Shown piece after piece: positions 11,453-22,893 of a stretch of DNA of 64,000 bases. The notes under the pieces are model-generated. The model ran no database searches, was not told where the DNA came from, and worked only from the letters and a program-made list of their open reading frames with translations. The position numbers were made by a program, and so were the translations under genes. Within the stretch, counting starts at the first letter, position 1. Each line of letters starts with the position of its first letter. This DNA comes from Axinella damicornis (lineage: Eukaryota > Porifera > Demospongiae > Axinellida > Axinellidae): positions 6,669,897 to 6,733,896 of the forward strand of contig OZ007516.1 of the NCBI GenBank assembly GCA_963931865.1, given 5' to 3'.

Positions 11453-14400
11453 ATGGCCATGGTGCCGAGTAACAGAACTACTCTACACAGTCTTCTTGGT
11501 AAAGCTAATCTCCTGGGGTATGAAACTGCCTTACTTGAACAAGGTACGTAAGTAGATTGTGTATGAACCCTACAACTGACTGCAAGGGCTGGAGGCAGAA
11601 GCGTTAGTATTATGAAGGGGTAGTCACTTTACATATCGCCCTAGCCTCGTTCCCAGGCAAGGGAGGACAGGAAAAGGGCCTGGTTTCCACTGTTTTTGCA
11701 CATGCACTTAATTATGTGTAACTGAAACGTATTCAAGTGGGGAGGGTGCAAATGACATCTTCGTAGTCGCATGGTTGAGTGTGTAACGCTTTCTATTTTG
11801 CTACACTGGTCCTCCATCCGTGAGATGAGGGGTGACACAACCTCGTTTACACTGCCACCAACAACACACTTACCAGACATTATTATCAAACACAAACGGA
11901 AGAGTCGGCTAGCATACTGACTCCACCCGGTCGGTGCAGCAGTAGCCACACAAAAACATCAACCACAGATCGCTGTTCTAGCTTAATACAGGAGCGCCTT
12001 GCCACCTGAGGGCATAGGAGAGAGTACGATCAAGAGCTGTTGTAACACACGCCATTTAGTATCCACTTTGACATCACAGGTGTACAAACATGAATCGAAC
12101 GTCCGCAGTGCCGCTCCATGTTTTTTTAATTACATGTACCGTCATATGTTCGGAGATTGAAAGATGTACAATGTACGTGAATCCATTGCTCTATCACCAG
12201 GGCCAATAGTGAAGAGAGGCAAGCGCAAACTGTTATTTCTGCGCCAATCCTCACCGATCGGCATACCGATTTATTGACTGTGCTGTCGCTAGCTCCGCCT
12301 AGCTGCACGTCAAGTTACTATCAGGGCTACTGCTCACAACTGAATACTCAACAACATGACTTTACCAAACACTAGCCACAAGCTAAGCAACATACAAACA
12401 GAAAACAAGCCTTTTATACAAAGACCATAACACCAAATACCACACATAAGGTGATTACAAAGTAACACATTAGTGCCTACAAATCCAGGCAGAAAAGTTT
12501 TTAATTCGCAATCACAGGCAGTATCATATCATACCCAAATTTCATGAGTGTATTCATACCATGTGAAAGTATACCATGTGAAAGTGTATTCATACCATGT
12601 GAAGCTACACAGGAGAAACTAGCTGTAGATACGGGACTGAACGGGCACCGTTGTCGTCAAAGTTGCTCCGCGATTGCACCGTCCACACGCTGTTTGAGTC
12701 CGTCGTGGGACCACTTCAACTTATGAGTATTACGTTATTTCCTGTGTAGACCACACCTACGGGCATTCCTCTACGCAGGAGAAGCGCTGAAAAAGCCGAA
12801 TACGAAACTTCAAATGGTCCCACCACGGACTTGACAGCGTGCGGACGGTGTGGATACGGAGAAGCTGTGATGGTTACGGTGCCCATCTTGTCCGTATCTT
12901 CAGGTGGTTTCTCCTGTGCTACATGTATATACATGTACGGCCACCATTTGGCCTCCCTGTCCCCCCCCCCCCCATTAGGAGCAGATGACATCCAGCAGCT
13001 CAAACAATTGAACAACAGTGAGTTCGAACAGCTATGTATCATGGTTGGCATGGCAACCAAACCATTCCATGTGATGCGATTCCAAAAGGCTCTTCAGCGC
13101 CACTCGCACCTCGCCCAAATCACGCCGGTTAGTGTTCTACAGGTAGGGATAGCTACCACCGCCAGTCCACAACCACCACCTTTCATTTCTGGCACACATG
13201 TCCAGCAGTCACCGGCTAGGTCTGTAGCACCGGTGGGCACCATTTTGAGTCCCCTGCACCTTGCAAGCTTGCATCCTGCCACCAGCTCCACCCCACTGCA
13301 GTTTCCTGCACACCTTCAACTGCCTTCGGTTGGAGGGAACTCGGCATCTGCTGCATCTGACCTTTCCCAACAAATTTGTTCCTCAAGCTCTCCACAGTCG
13401 TCCATTGCTGGTGTCATTGCTCCACAGCCAAAACATTCAAATGCAGTAAACGTTCAGAGTGAACCACATTCAGGCAGTGCAGCAATGATGCCACAAGCCC
13501 AGAGGGAAGCTGACCGAAAACTTTTTCTCCCCCCGTATCTACAACCAAATTCAGATTGTAGGTCTTTTGACGACCTGATTGATGATCTAACTCCAGTCCA
13601 GAAGACCCTGGGCCCCTGCCCCTTCTCACCAAATATATGGGATGCCCAGCGTGCAGATCTGATTAGAAAATATGCAGCAATATATGGCCAGAATGCAAGT
13701 AAGCGTAAAAATGGGCAACTCAATGCATTTGAAGAAAATGTGAACGAAGCAGCTAATCAGCTTTGCTTGCGAGACCCCACCTTGCTTGTGCGCAGAGAAG
13801 AGCTGTTTACCCTAGCCAGACGAGCTCTAAAGGAAGGAGGGTATGCTTTCTACCATGGTTTCTCCCATGGAAAGGAGTGCAAGAATTCTCTTGTCAGTGT
13901 TGTTGCAGTACCCCAAAAGAGGCAGCCGGACGACCACGACCATGAGTGTGAGGAACAGCATACCAAAGAGCCCTACCTGTCCTTGAGTGAGCGCAAGAAA
14001 AGACGAATTGACCGTATCACAGCACTTGAAATTCTCATATCAACCAACAAATCTGAACAATCTCTGAAGCTGGCTGCTCTGGAGAAAGCCCAGCAATCAA
14101 ATGACTTTTCAACTGCCTATCACATCCAGATGGAGATTGAGTCACTAGGCAGCAGATGCATGACGCTCCAAACAGAGTATTCATCTTTGAAGAAAAAGCA
14201 CCATCGTTCTGAGCGATACTTCAAAAGGAAACAGCAGTTGAAAGTTGTACGAAAACAAGGATCTCAGGCTGTAAGTGCAGGTACCTCAAATGATGATATC
14301 AATTCTTCATCTTCTGATGAGCACTTGGTGGCAGCTACATGTACAACTCACACCGCAAACCTAACCCACCACACTAACCCTGGCCGCATGGGTTCTCCGT

Positions 14401-14768
14401 CTGCCTGTACCCAGATTCGACCCACTGAAAGTAGGAACTTCCTCAGGCCCAGTTACCACGAGGAATTTGCGAGAAGTGTACCCACACATCCCCAACATCT
14501 TCCTCCACAAACACCCTATTCTACTTTGCAACCAGTACCGTTTTATCGCTCACCTGTAACTGCACAGTTTGTTTGTGATCGGAATCCACAGTCCGATGAA
14601 GCTGAAGAGTTGGTGGCCACAGTTACCCAGTGTGCCAGTGAGGTATCCAGACTACTGATGAAGTTTGACAACACTCATGACGTTAGCAGTTCTCACTCCG
14701 GTATTAACAACACACAAATGATGGACATTAGTTCGTATGGTGCCAGTTCTCATGCCACAAAATTGTGA
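11453..14768 (+). CDS. NAB-family (NGFI-A/EGR-binding) transcriptional coregulator
   Basis: Two exons: 11453-11543 and 12979-14768, joined in phase 1 across GTACGTAAG and a poly-C acceptor, giving 626 aa. The N-terminus (TLHSLLGKANLLGYETALLEQG, then ADDIQQLKQL and IMVGMATKPFHVMRFQKAL) matches the NCD1 domain of NAB1/NAB2, which binds EGR zinc-finger factors. Residues roughly 235-310 (DLIRKYAAIYGQ, NEAANQLCLRDPTLLVRREEL) match NCD2, the repression domain that recruits CHD4/NuRD in vertebrates. A basic, charged segment (SERKKRRIDRITALEIL) and a predicted coiled coil follow, then a Ser/Pro/His-rich tail. An in-frame ATG at 11360 would add 31 residues; 11453 is preferred because the NCD1 match begins just after it and its context is ATCATGG. 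It acts in the nucleus as corepressor or coactivator. No EGR gene is present in the window. Confidence 0.88.
12590..12935. repeat. Large imperfect inverted repeat inside NAB intron 1
   Basis: Arms of about 110-130 bp (roughly 12598-12725 and 12804-12928) are reverse complements at about 75% identity, separated by about 80 bp. Matching blocks include GGAGAAAC, GATACGG, GGGCACCGT, CACCGTCC, CACGCTGT and GTGGGACCA. Just outside, 12541-12602 has a short tandem repeat of CATACCATGTGAAAG type. It looks like an old fold-back or MITE-type transposon. The right arm ends within 50 bp of the NAB exon 2 acceptor. Confidence 0.7.
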
Positions 14769-15152
14769 TGCCTTCTGTTACACAATTGCTGAGATGAATT
14801 TGATTTTACTGAATGCTGTGTTTCATGGTTGTTGGTGTTTTGTACCCTTTGTGTATGTGTTGGTGTTTTTGCCGAATGAGAAATTTAATTGACCACAAGA
14901 TGTGACTAGGATCTAAACAATATAGAGCAGAGGAATTTTCCCGCACAATCATTATTAGTACAGTAAAGGTTTACCTCCAAGCCCTTTCAGCCGAGGGGAA
15001 GAGGGGTAAAAAATGGTTTACCTAAAGGAACTGGTGGGATTTTTAACCTGGGACTTCGGTCCATAAGATTGCACAGTGCTGCAAACAGCCACTAGCTTAT
15101 ACCCACCCAAAAGTTATCCGACAACTGTCACCAAATTAAATTTTTATGTGGT
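14769..15152. other. Gap between NAB and the MATH gene
   Basis: Presumed NAB 3' UTR and MATH gene promoter; no coding signal, repeat or clear polyadenylation signal seen. Confidence 0.5.
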
Positions 15153-15836
15153 TTGAGTTATGCAATAATGACATCATCTTTTAATATCAGTGCAGCTCGT
15201 GCAGCCATACATGTGTTATTAGCAGACTCAGCAGCAATCATGGCTACAGAAGCGTTACCCCAGCAGAGACAGGAGGCTGAAGAACAGCGCCCGAGGCTGA
15301 TCGTTACGGAAGGATACCTCCTCATGCCTCCATGTGAGCTCACCCTGAGCAACTACGCCCAGACCAAAAGAAGTGGGCGAGAATGGCTGTCGAAGCCTTT
15401 CTATACCGACCTACGAGGCTACAAAATGTGCTTAGGGGTGTTCGCCGACGGGAACGGCGAAGGAAAGGGCACGCATTTGTCCCTGTTCGTCCACCTGATG
15501 CGAGGAGAGTACGATGGTGAGCTCAAATGGCCGTTTAGGGGCTCAGTAACAATCGAACTGGTCAATCAGATAGCTGACCACACTCATAAAAGGTGGACTG
15601 CCATCTTTAACGACCACACCCCCGACAGCTGCGCTGGGAGGATTACAGCTGGGGAAAGGGAGATAGCAGAGGATGGCTGGGGGAACCAGACCTTCGTTGA
15701 GCAATCCGAGTTGGAGCACCTCACCTACCAGTGGATGTGGATGGAATACAAGTGTCAGTACCTTTACGAAGACGCTCTGTGTTTCCGAGTTGTCAAGGCA
15801 ATTTACACAAACTTCTACATACAGAGACATTTCTGA
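15153..15836 (+). CDS. MATH/TRAF-C domain protein
   Basis: Single-exon open frame of 227 codons ending in TGA. Residues about 65-225 form a TRAF-C/MATH domain: GREWLSKPFYTDLRGYKMCL, then DGNGEGKGTHLSLFVHLMRGEYD and LKWPFRGSVTIELVNQ, close to the MATH core of vertebrate TRAFs. MATH domains trimerise and bind short motifs in receptor tails. No RING, TRAF zinc fingers or BTB domain are visible upstream, so this is either a MATH-only protein or the last exon of a longer gene. The second ATG at 15240 (context ATCATGG, MATEALPQQ) is the more likely start, giving 198 aa. It points toward CHMP5 across an 0.8 kb gap. Confidence 0.83.
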   Translation: MSYAIMTSSFNISAARAAIHVLLADSAAIMATEALPQQRQEAEEQRPRLIVTEGYLLMPPCELTLSNYAQTKRSGREWLSKPFYTDLRGYKMCLGVFADGNGEGKGTHLSLFVHLMRGEYDGELKWPFRGSVTIELVNQIADHTHKRWTAIFNDHTPDSCAGRITAGEREIAEDGWGNQTFVEQSELEHLTYQWMWMEYKCQYLYEDALCFRVVKAIYTNFYIQRHF

Positions 15837-16625
15837 GGGTAGTAATATTTTCGTAGTGTATCAAATTTTTAGTTTTCCAAAATTGTGCATTTTTGTAGGT
15901 GGAGTGTTAACTGATGTGTGCATGATTGCATGCTGACAGGTTCACTTGGAGGAATCTTATTACGCATGTTGCCAAAGTGAACACCGTGGACAATTGATAG
16001 CATCATTCCCAGGCCTCCACGCCCAGCTTTTGTCGCTTGCAGTGTGAAAGGCCTGGGAACAAGGCTAGATTATTACAGGATGCAGCTCATTAACAAAATT
16101 TAATACTTTAATTATACTGAATGCATGTCTCATCCTCGAGATCTGTGGTGACCAAACCCAGTGAAGTGGACAGAATTTTGTCTCATGTTTGACGTACAGA
16201 ATTTGATAGACACTTCATCACTCAGCAGGAGGCTAGCTGTCAGATGTGGTATATACGTGTACTGAACTGCCCTCTGTACGGTAGTATAAATCACACCATA
16301 CATAATCACACAGTCATAATTATGGGATCGGCATAATATACTTCTGGGATGGAGAAATGACCAGCCAGAACTAGTGTCCAGCTACATGCTGGTGTATACC
16401 AGTAAGTGTAATGATTTAATTGCAGTACAGAACAGTAGAACAGGCTCACATTGTGTTTGGTATTCATAAAAGGAAGATCATTACTTGTATTACAACTGCC
16501 GAACATCGAGTCAAAATGAGCAAGACCAACGTGAAATGAAACTACAGCAAATATGATGTACTATGGTAACGGTAATAGTGACAGCAAGTATTATTATTCA
16601 CATACCCCATGTACACAAATTCAGT
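15837..16625. other. Convergent intergenic region
   Basis: Lies between the stop of the MATH gene and the stop of CHMP5. It holds one palindromic element at 15998-16067 and otherwise AT-rich sequence. No coding signal seen. Confidence 0.6.
15998..16067. repeat. Palindromic TAGCCTCG-family mini-element
   Basis: Ends TAGCATCATTCCCAGGCC and GGCCTGGGAACAAGGCTA are inverted repeats around a core containing GCCCAGCTTTTGTCGCTTGCAG, the same core as several other copies in the window. Confidence 0.75.
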
Positions 16626-19600
16626 CTAATTAGGAAGTTGCGGAAGTCCAAATTCATCTAATTTCACTCCATCCTGGAGGAAAAATAAGTTCACACAATG
16701 ATAGCAAGCAACTGACACTCGGAGTAATCACTAGCAGGTACCCATTATAGAAACCTGCTCTAACATAGCCTCATTCCCAGTCCCGCGCCCAGCTTTTCGG
16801 CGCTTGCAATACGGAAAAGCGGGGAGGGCCTGGTACATTTCCTCACGTGAGTGACGTCAAGGGTAGAAAGACAGTAGAAAGACCTAAAATGAACGTGGGC
16901 ATACTGGGTCTCAGAACTATAGAAGAGCGAAGGTACCAGGTAACATACCACACGTATCTAGCTGGCGGGGGATGCTCACCGAGCATTGAACGTGTACATG
17001 GTTGAACAGCATGCAAAACGTAGCGTCCACAGTCTGAAAATTTTGCCATTTGTGGATTACGTCATGCTCACATGAGGAAATGTGCCAGGCCCTCCCTGCT
17101 TTTCCGTACTGCAAGCGACGAAAAGCTGGGCGTGGGCCTAGGAATGAGGCTACTCTAACGACCACACCATAGTAATTCTCTTCACCTGTACTCTGTCCTT
17201 GCTCTCTGGGATGCCGGTGGGTGGATCTGGGGCACCAACAGCATCCAAGTAAGAGGAATCCTCCTCACCTAGGAAGTCATCCCCTAGGGCCTCCAGCTCT
17301 GTGTGTGGGAGGATACTCTCCAGTCACTCTAGATCTGATAAATCAGCAGTACCGTAAATCAGAATCCTAGACCTATCCTCTCCCACTCCCTCTACATCTC
17401 TTTCCACCTGCCTGTTAGCATGCCTCTTCTTCCTTACCTCCTCTCTTTCTCTCCTTCCATCCCCCCCCCCCCCCCCCCCCCCCCCCCCCACCCCCCCCCC
17501 CCCCCCCCCACCCCCCCCCCCCCCCCCACCCCAATCCATCGTCCACACTCTTCTCCAACCCCTCACACACACGCAACACACCTGCTTCCAAGTCGTCTTC
17601 GTCCACATCGTCTGGCAGACCGTACGCCCTTCCCAGTGTCTCCTGGACCTCCCCAGCCAGTTCCAGCATGTCCTCCATGTCATCTTGAATATCCTATACC
17701 AATTGGATGTCATACAACATAATGCAGCACTGTGTCATGCTAAATACTGGATGATCTTTGTGCAGAACTTTAGGGAATGTCACATTGCTTCTTTGTTTGG
17801 ATGTCATGGTGAAAGCTATGTACATCCTAGCTAGCACAATTGGCATAACAGCAACGCTTACGATTGGGTATGTGACATGCAGCAAATTAACATGGCAAAG
17901 TCAAATGTCAAAACTATGATCCTACGGCTTGGGAACGAGGCTAAACAACCAGCATGACGAGAGTGACATTCTGGGGATGCTGAGTTGTAAGTGTTTCAAT
18001 TACATGAGCACAGTAGCAAGACTTGCATAGGAAAAGCATGGAAGAATAGAGTAACATTTGACTATGGTACACTAGAGCGTAGACATTCTGTCAGAGGAGG
18101 AAGGACACAATGCGATCAAACGCCGCCCTTGATTAGTGGCCGCCCATGAATAATAGCTACACCTTCAGAAGGGCTGAACAAAATAAACGCCGCCAGCCGT
18201 GGCTAGTATGCATATAGCACATGAGCAACCTCGTGAATGGCCGGGCGATCGATCGTCGCTTTGTGTGTGGGAGAGCCTGAGAACGATGCTACACTTGGAC
18301 AGCTAAGTCAATTTAGTTGGGGCACCCTCAGTGAATTTCGGAGATGTTTGCAGGCGTACATACAGTACATGATACTCAGTAGAGTAGGTCAACTGATTTG
18401 GCCGAGGTATATATGTGTTCAAGGAATGATAATTAACCATGTGAATTTGTTATGACATGCCGCTGTGTCTTGCCTCCTCTGAGATCATGCCAATATCGGT
18501 TAGTCTTGTTCCGCATTCGGGGTCTGGGAACCCATTGGGGTCTGGGAACCCATTGGGGTCTGGGAACCCATTGGGGTCTGGGAACGAGACTACAAAGTGG
18601 TGTACAGTTCTCCAGGATGTGTGATGCAATCCTAGAGAAGCTGTACTTCAAAAGGTACACATTATACACAGTCAGCCTTTACCCCAGCAAAGATGCCACA
18701 ACTGTGTCCATTCATGCCTCGAAACAAATTAGTACTTCACATGGGATACACAATACCTACCTCAATCTTGCCAATGTCAACCTTCTTATACTCCTTCTTC
18801 ATTTCTTTAACACCTAGTTTCATTGCATCCACAGTTGTCTTTGTGTCCTTCAATTGCTGGGTTGCAAAGTTGGCTTGCTCCATGTTGAATGATTGGTTTC
18901 GAAGGCCCTCTAGCTGGTTCTCATACATGCGTTTCTGTTTTAGCACTCGTAATGCACGTTGCTTTACCATGTTCTAGGTTGGAGAAGAGGGAGGGAGGGA
19001 ACCAGGAGAGGGAAGAGGTAAAACAGGAAGGTGGGAGTTGAACGAGTTGAGGAGGGAGGGAAGGAGAGGAAGGAGGGGTAGAGGGGAGGAGGGAGGGAGG
19101 AAGAGGAGGGAGGGAGGAGGCAAGAAAGGAGAGGAAGGAGGGAGTGGAGCAGGGAGGGAGGAGGCAAGAAAGGAGAGGAGGGAGGGAGTGGAGCAGGGAG
19201 GGAGGGAGGAAAGGACACAGGGAGCAGAGAGGAAGAGGGAGGGAGGAAGATAGAAGGAGCAAGACAGGGAGGGAGGGAAGAGGCAATAGGGGATGGAGGG
19301 AGGAAGAGAGAAGGAAAGAGGAAGCCAGTAATCTAATCCTTTCACACACAAGTGTTTTGGAACATGCCCAATACCACTATGAATGTTAGTGCACAAGCTT
19401 TGGTACTGGCAATGCAGAACACTACTCTTATGATCAGAACCAGTTACACTTGTGTGCGTGTACCATGCTTCAGAAGCGCCCACCTTAGAAGGCCCATCCC
19501 TCATTTTCTTCATCTGTTCACGGTACTTTTTTAGCTCCAGTTCCAGCTTGGCAATCTTCTTCTCCACGGACTCACCGCGGCTGTCCACATTGCCGATAGC

Positions 19601-19657
19601 ATCTGTCAGGTTTGGGGGAGGGGCCTTCTTCTTACCACCACCAAAGAGACGATTCAT
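16626..19657 (-). CDS. CHMP5: Charged multivesicular body protein 5 (ESCRT-III, Vps60)
   Basis: Five exons (minus): 19484-19657, 18761-18973, 17582-17693, 17186-17298, 16626-16673; 660 nt, 219 aa, the same length as the human protein. It starts [20 protein letters not shown] and ends [10 protein letters not shown], both diagnostic of CHMP5. The basic N-terminal helical hairpin (residues about 25-130, e.g. [15 protein letters not shown] and [18 protein letters not shown]) mediates membrane binding and polymerisation. The acidic C-terminal part ([19 protein letters not shown]) carries the autoinhibitory and LIP5/VTA1-binding region. It acts at endosomes in multivesicular-body sorting and late ESCRT-III disassembly. 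All splice phases close. It is divergent from IGBP1 across 735 bp. Confidence 0.96.
16766..17152. mobile_element. Longer (387 bp) TIR element of the TAGCCTCG family, in CHMP5 intron 4
   Basis: About 85 bp terminal inverted repeats: TAGCCTCATTCCCAG, a GCCCAGCTTTTCG core, GCGCTTGCAATACGGAAAAGC and GGCCTGG on the left; the reverse complement on the right ending GGAATGAGGCTA. The interior (16850-17060) is unlike the short palindromic copies, so this may be closer to the parent non-autonomous element. Flanks GCTCTAACA and ACTCTAACG look like a decayed 8-9 bp target duplication. Confidence 0.72.
17461..17527. repeat. Poly-C tract in CHMP5 intron 3
   Basis: Almost pure C for 67 bases with three isolated A. 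On the CHMP5 sense strand it is poly-G, about 55 bases downstream of the exon 3 donor, and could form a G-quadruplex. Confidence 0.9.
18520..18595 (+). repeat. Short tandem repeat, GGTCTGGGAACCCATTGG unit
   Basis: About four head-to-tail copies of an 18-19 bp unit that resembles the terminal GTCTGGGAACGAGACTA sequence of the second palindromic family, suggesting the repeat grew from an element end. Lies in CHMP5 intron 2. Confidence 0.8.
18985..19320. repeat. GGGA/GGAA purine tract upstream of CHMP5 exon 2
   Basis: About 335 bp of nearly pure purine on the plus strand, hence pure pyrimidine in the CHMP5 transcript, ending 11 bases before the exon 2 acceptor (CCAACCTAG). It serves as an oversized polypyrimidine tract. 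Confidence 0.85.
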
Positions 19658-20392
19658 CTTGTGTTAATCTTTAATATTCCAAACCTGCATACATATAACA
19701 GTACCGCACAAAGATCAAATGGATTTCACTTGGAAACGTTTTGACTACAGACCCACTGCTGAGTGTCACAAGCTATGAAGACCAGCTGCATAGGCATTCG
19801 TAAGTAGTACCACTTGAACGTGCGAAATAACAATAATTCTGTGGAATTTGATTCCTTGGCATGGACAATGCTTTCGACTACAACCAGTCAAGGTTTGCAA
19901 TCGGATAACCGATCACATGCAGAGAGTTCTATTATCTACGCTACATTCTCGCATAGCCAGTCCCTCTCAGCAGATGAGGTTTGTAGAGGAGGGCCAGGCT
20001 ATGTCAGACTATAATTGAACTAATCGACAGTTGTTTTCATAATCACATAACTCAGTGTCCATGACTAACTAGAAAGCCAATCCCCTTCCCGGATGTGGCT
20101 ACAGCACAATTTTTGGTGCTCCAGCAGCCAACACGACTTCAACAGACACAATAGCACTTTCTTACCTACAAGCCACAACTCCTAAGCTAACTGTCGATTC
20201 CTTAGAACCCACGATATCGCCGCACAGACGCAGAGTTTCTTCTGCTACACTGGCAGGTTTGTTGACATGGTCATGTGATCACGTGACGGAAACGGAACCA
20301 CATGACTTATGATATCATCCTGATATCATCGCTAGCGCTATGGCGAAATAAACTGTTAACCCCTTAGCTGCGGATTTCATGGCTCAGCTCAG
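19658..20392. promoter_or_regulatory. Shared upstream region of CHMP5 and IGBP1
   Basis: A 735 bp interval between two divergent starts. It contains ATCACGTGAC at 20278-20287, a palindromic E-box like the TFEB/CLEAR motif that controls lysosome and endosome genes in vertebrates, fitting CHMP5. Function is inferred. Confidence 0.45.
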
Positions 20393-22857
20393 ATGGCTGA
20401 ATCACTGCAAGGAGACAGTCTCACCTTGGCTGAATTGTTTCAGAAGGGGTGGGATGCCCAAGCGAAAGCTGATAGCGGGGAATTATCCTCCAACAGCAAA
20501 GAGTTCAAGGTATACCCGTAGAACTCTCTGTTTGTTAGGCAAACAGAGTTGTTGAACAGAAACATGATGATGATGAAACTTTATCACATGTGGCTGCTGA
20601 TCTTCCAGGGAGCCCCGCAAATATACAAACTGCACGCTATTGACTTCATGTCCAGCTAGTCCATACGTAGATTCCAAGGTGCAGGATGCCACTTTAGATC
20701 GTAGTTTCACATTAGCGACTTGCACCATTTGCATGCAGGCAGACTGTGTGTATAGTGTCGGTACAGACTATTCGCGCACGGCAGAATAGTGTGGAAGACT
20801 GCCCATATACGACTGCTTCTGACACCAAATATCTGCGAACACATACGACACGTTAATTGCAAGGCGTTAAGTACACTACCCGCAAGCAGTTTAGATCTAG
20901 AATAAATGTGCCGTATATGGAGCCACTTTGGTTTTGCACCTATTTATCGCCCACCCCATGTGGAGTGGGTGTCAGAACCAGAAGTATACAGGCAGACTAT
21001 TCCGCTGTGCGCGAATAGTCTGGTACCGAGACTACCGTGTGTACACCCACGAATTGCTGAAATCCTGCTTTCAGTTTGTGGGCAAAAAGTGATGGGATGA
21101 TCCACTGAAGATCTCATCCGGGAGATGTCTGGGTGCCGTTCAGTGGATAGCTGTAAAGATTCTTGCAAGACTAGTGTGAGGTTGTGTCACGTGATCATTC
21201 GGTGAGTGGTGAAGGGAATGCAGGTGCTGAACTATAAACGTTGCCTTTATATCTCCCAATTTGGAACAGCATCGTCAAAGGTATTGCCTATTCTGAGTGA
21301 GGGTTGAGGGACATTTTGGTCTGACCCCGGTCACTTGCTCTGAAATGGTACCTCTCCTTACCTTATTTGAGAGGTGAAGAATGGCCGGGCAGCTTCCACA
21401 AATTGCCTAAAAGTTGGATCAACTTCAGTTGCTTCTGCAAGCAGGAATGAAGGGGCGGGGCACCCAGCTGTCACAAGCTTGTCACAACATTCATTGCTGT
21501 AGCCACCCTCGTCGTGGAGTTGCAATAGCCGCCCATTCTAATTTTTGTGCAACTGAAAATGGTTGGCTTGAGAACACAGCTAGCAATCACCATGGTGTTG
21601 TGTGTAATCTGTACTCATGTAATCGTGGAGAACCATCCTTCATGTGTTTCAATCCAACAACTTATACACCACTCACCCACTGTGGCACATGTGTGGGTGC
21701 ACCATACACCATACAGGCCAGTGTCTTGACAGGGATCCAGGACCTTGAGAGTGCCACACACATGGCCAACCAGCTCAGTCTGTTCAGCAGCAACGAGGAG
21801 GTAGAGGAGATTACAACCACCAACCTCAGGTAAGGGGAGAGAGCTGCCTAGACATCCCTTAGACACAACTATATGTTGCTGTTGCTGTTCCTGGTTGCAT
21901 TCGTTTGCCTGTTGTGTGCAGGTACCTCCTGCTTCCAGCGCTGCTAGGCGACCTCACACAGCAGGTGATGGAGGGCAACCGGATGGAGACCATCCAGCGT
22001 GCCAGGGTCTATTTCCTGGACTACCTCCAGCGGTGCAAGTCCTACGCCATCACTGCCAAGGTACCTGTGGTGTCCGTTACGGGTTCTACTGAGCTACAGT
22101 ACAAAGTTCACATGTACGTTGCCCAGGGAGAGAACAGTATTCACGTTTTACCTCTGATTTTTGTAAACAACCTTTCAGTATGCTAACTACGTACATTCTG
22201 TCTATTAATGCTGTCAACTGGCATCACCACCACAGTGATTACAGTACAGTTTCCCACACAAGTGCCTAGGAGTTCTGAGAATCCTGCTTTTGTAGGCTTG
22301 GTACACAAGTCCCCACCCAAATCTGGCAACACAAGGATCACGATAGTAGAGTATTTACTGGCTGAAATTCTGCAAGAGGACTGGGCATCATGTGATTTGC
22401 AGTACAGTTTCCCACACAAGTGCCTACATGTAGGTGAGGTGTTCTGAAAATGATTTTCTGGGCTGCACAACGTGGTACAAGTCCCCACCAGATCTGGCAA
22501 CACAAGGATCACGACAGCAGAGTATTTACTGGCTGAAATTCTGCAACAGGATAACAACTGCTTGCCCTCCTCCATCCCCACACAACGTCTAGTGTGACAC
22601 AAGCCCCCACCCCCCATCCATCCTCCTACACATACAGATTTAACTCATGTAGCCACCAATGCATCTCACCTCACACCTTTCATACAATACACCCCCTCCC
22701 CCTCTCCCAGGACCCTCCACTCCTCTCTTCCCCCTCCCCAGTAGCCAGCTCAGCCACTCCAGGACAGAGCTTGGAGCACATGGCTTCTGAGAGGACAGCC
22801 AAGATTGCCAGACTCAGGGCGCAAAAGGAAATGGAAAAGAAACTGAAAGTGTGTGGG

Positions 22858-22893
<36 letters not shown>

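Noticed and set aside
11641..11949. 102-codon minus-strand frame in NAB intron 1
   Set aside because: No recognisable domain, no supporting splice structure, and it ends in a transposon-end sequence.
12831..12978. Upstream part of the NAB exon 2 frame
   Set aside because: It lies before the acceptor and inside an inverted repeat; the NCD1 domain is completed by the exon at 11453-11543.
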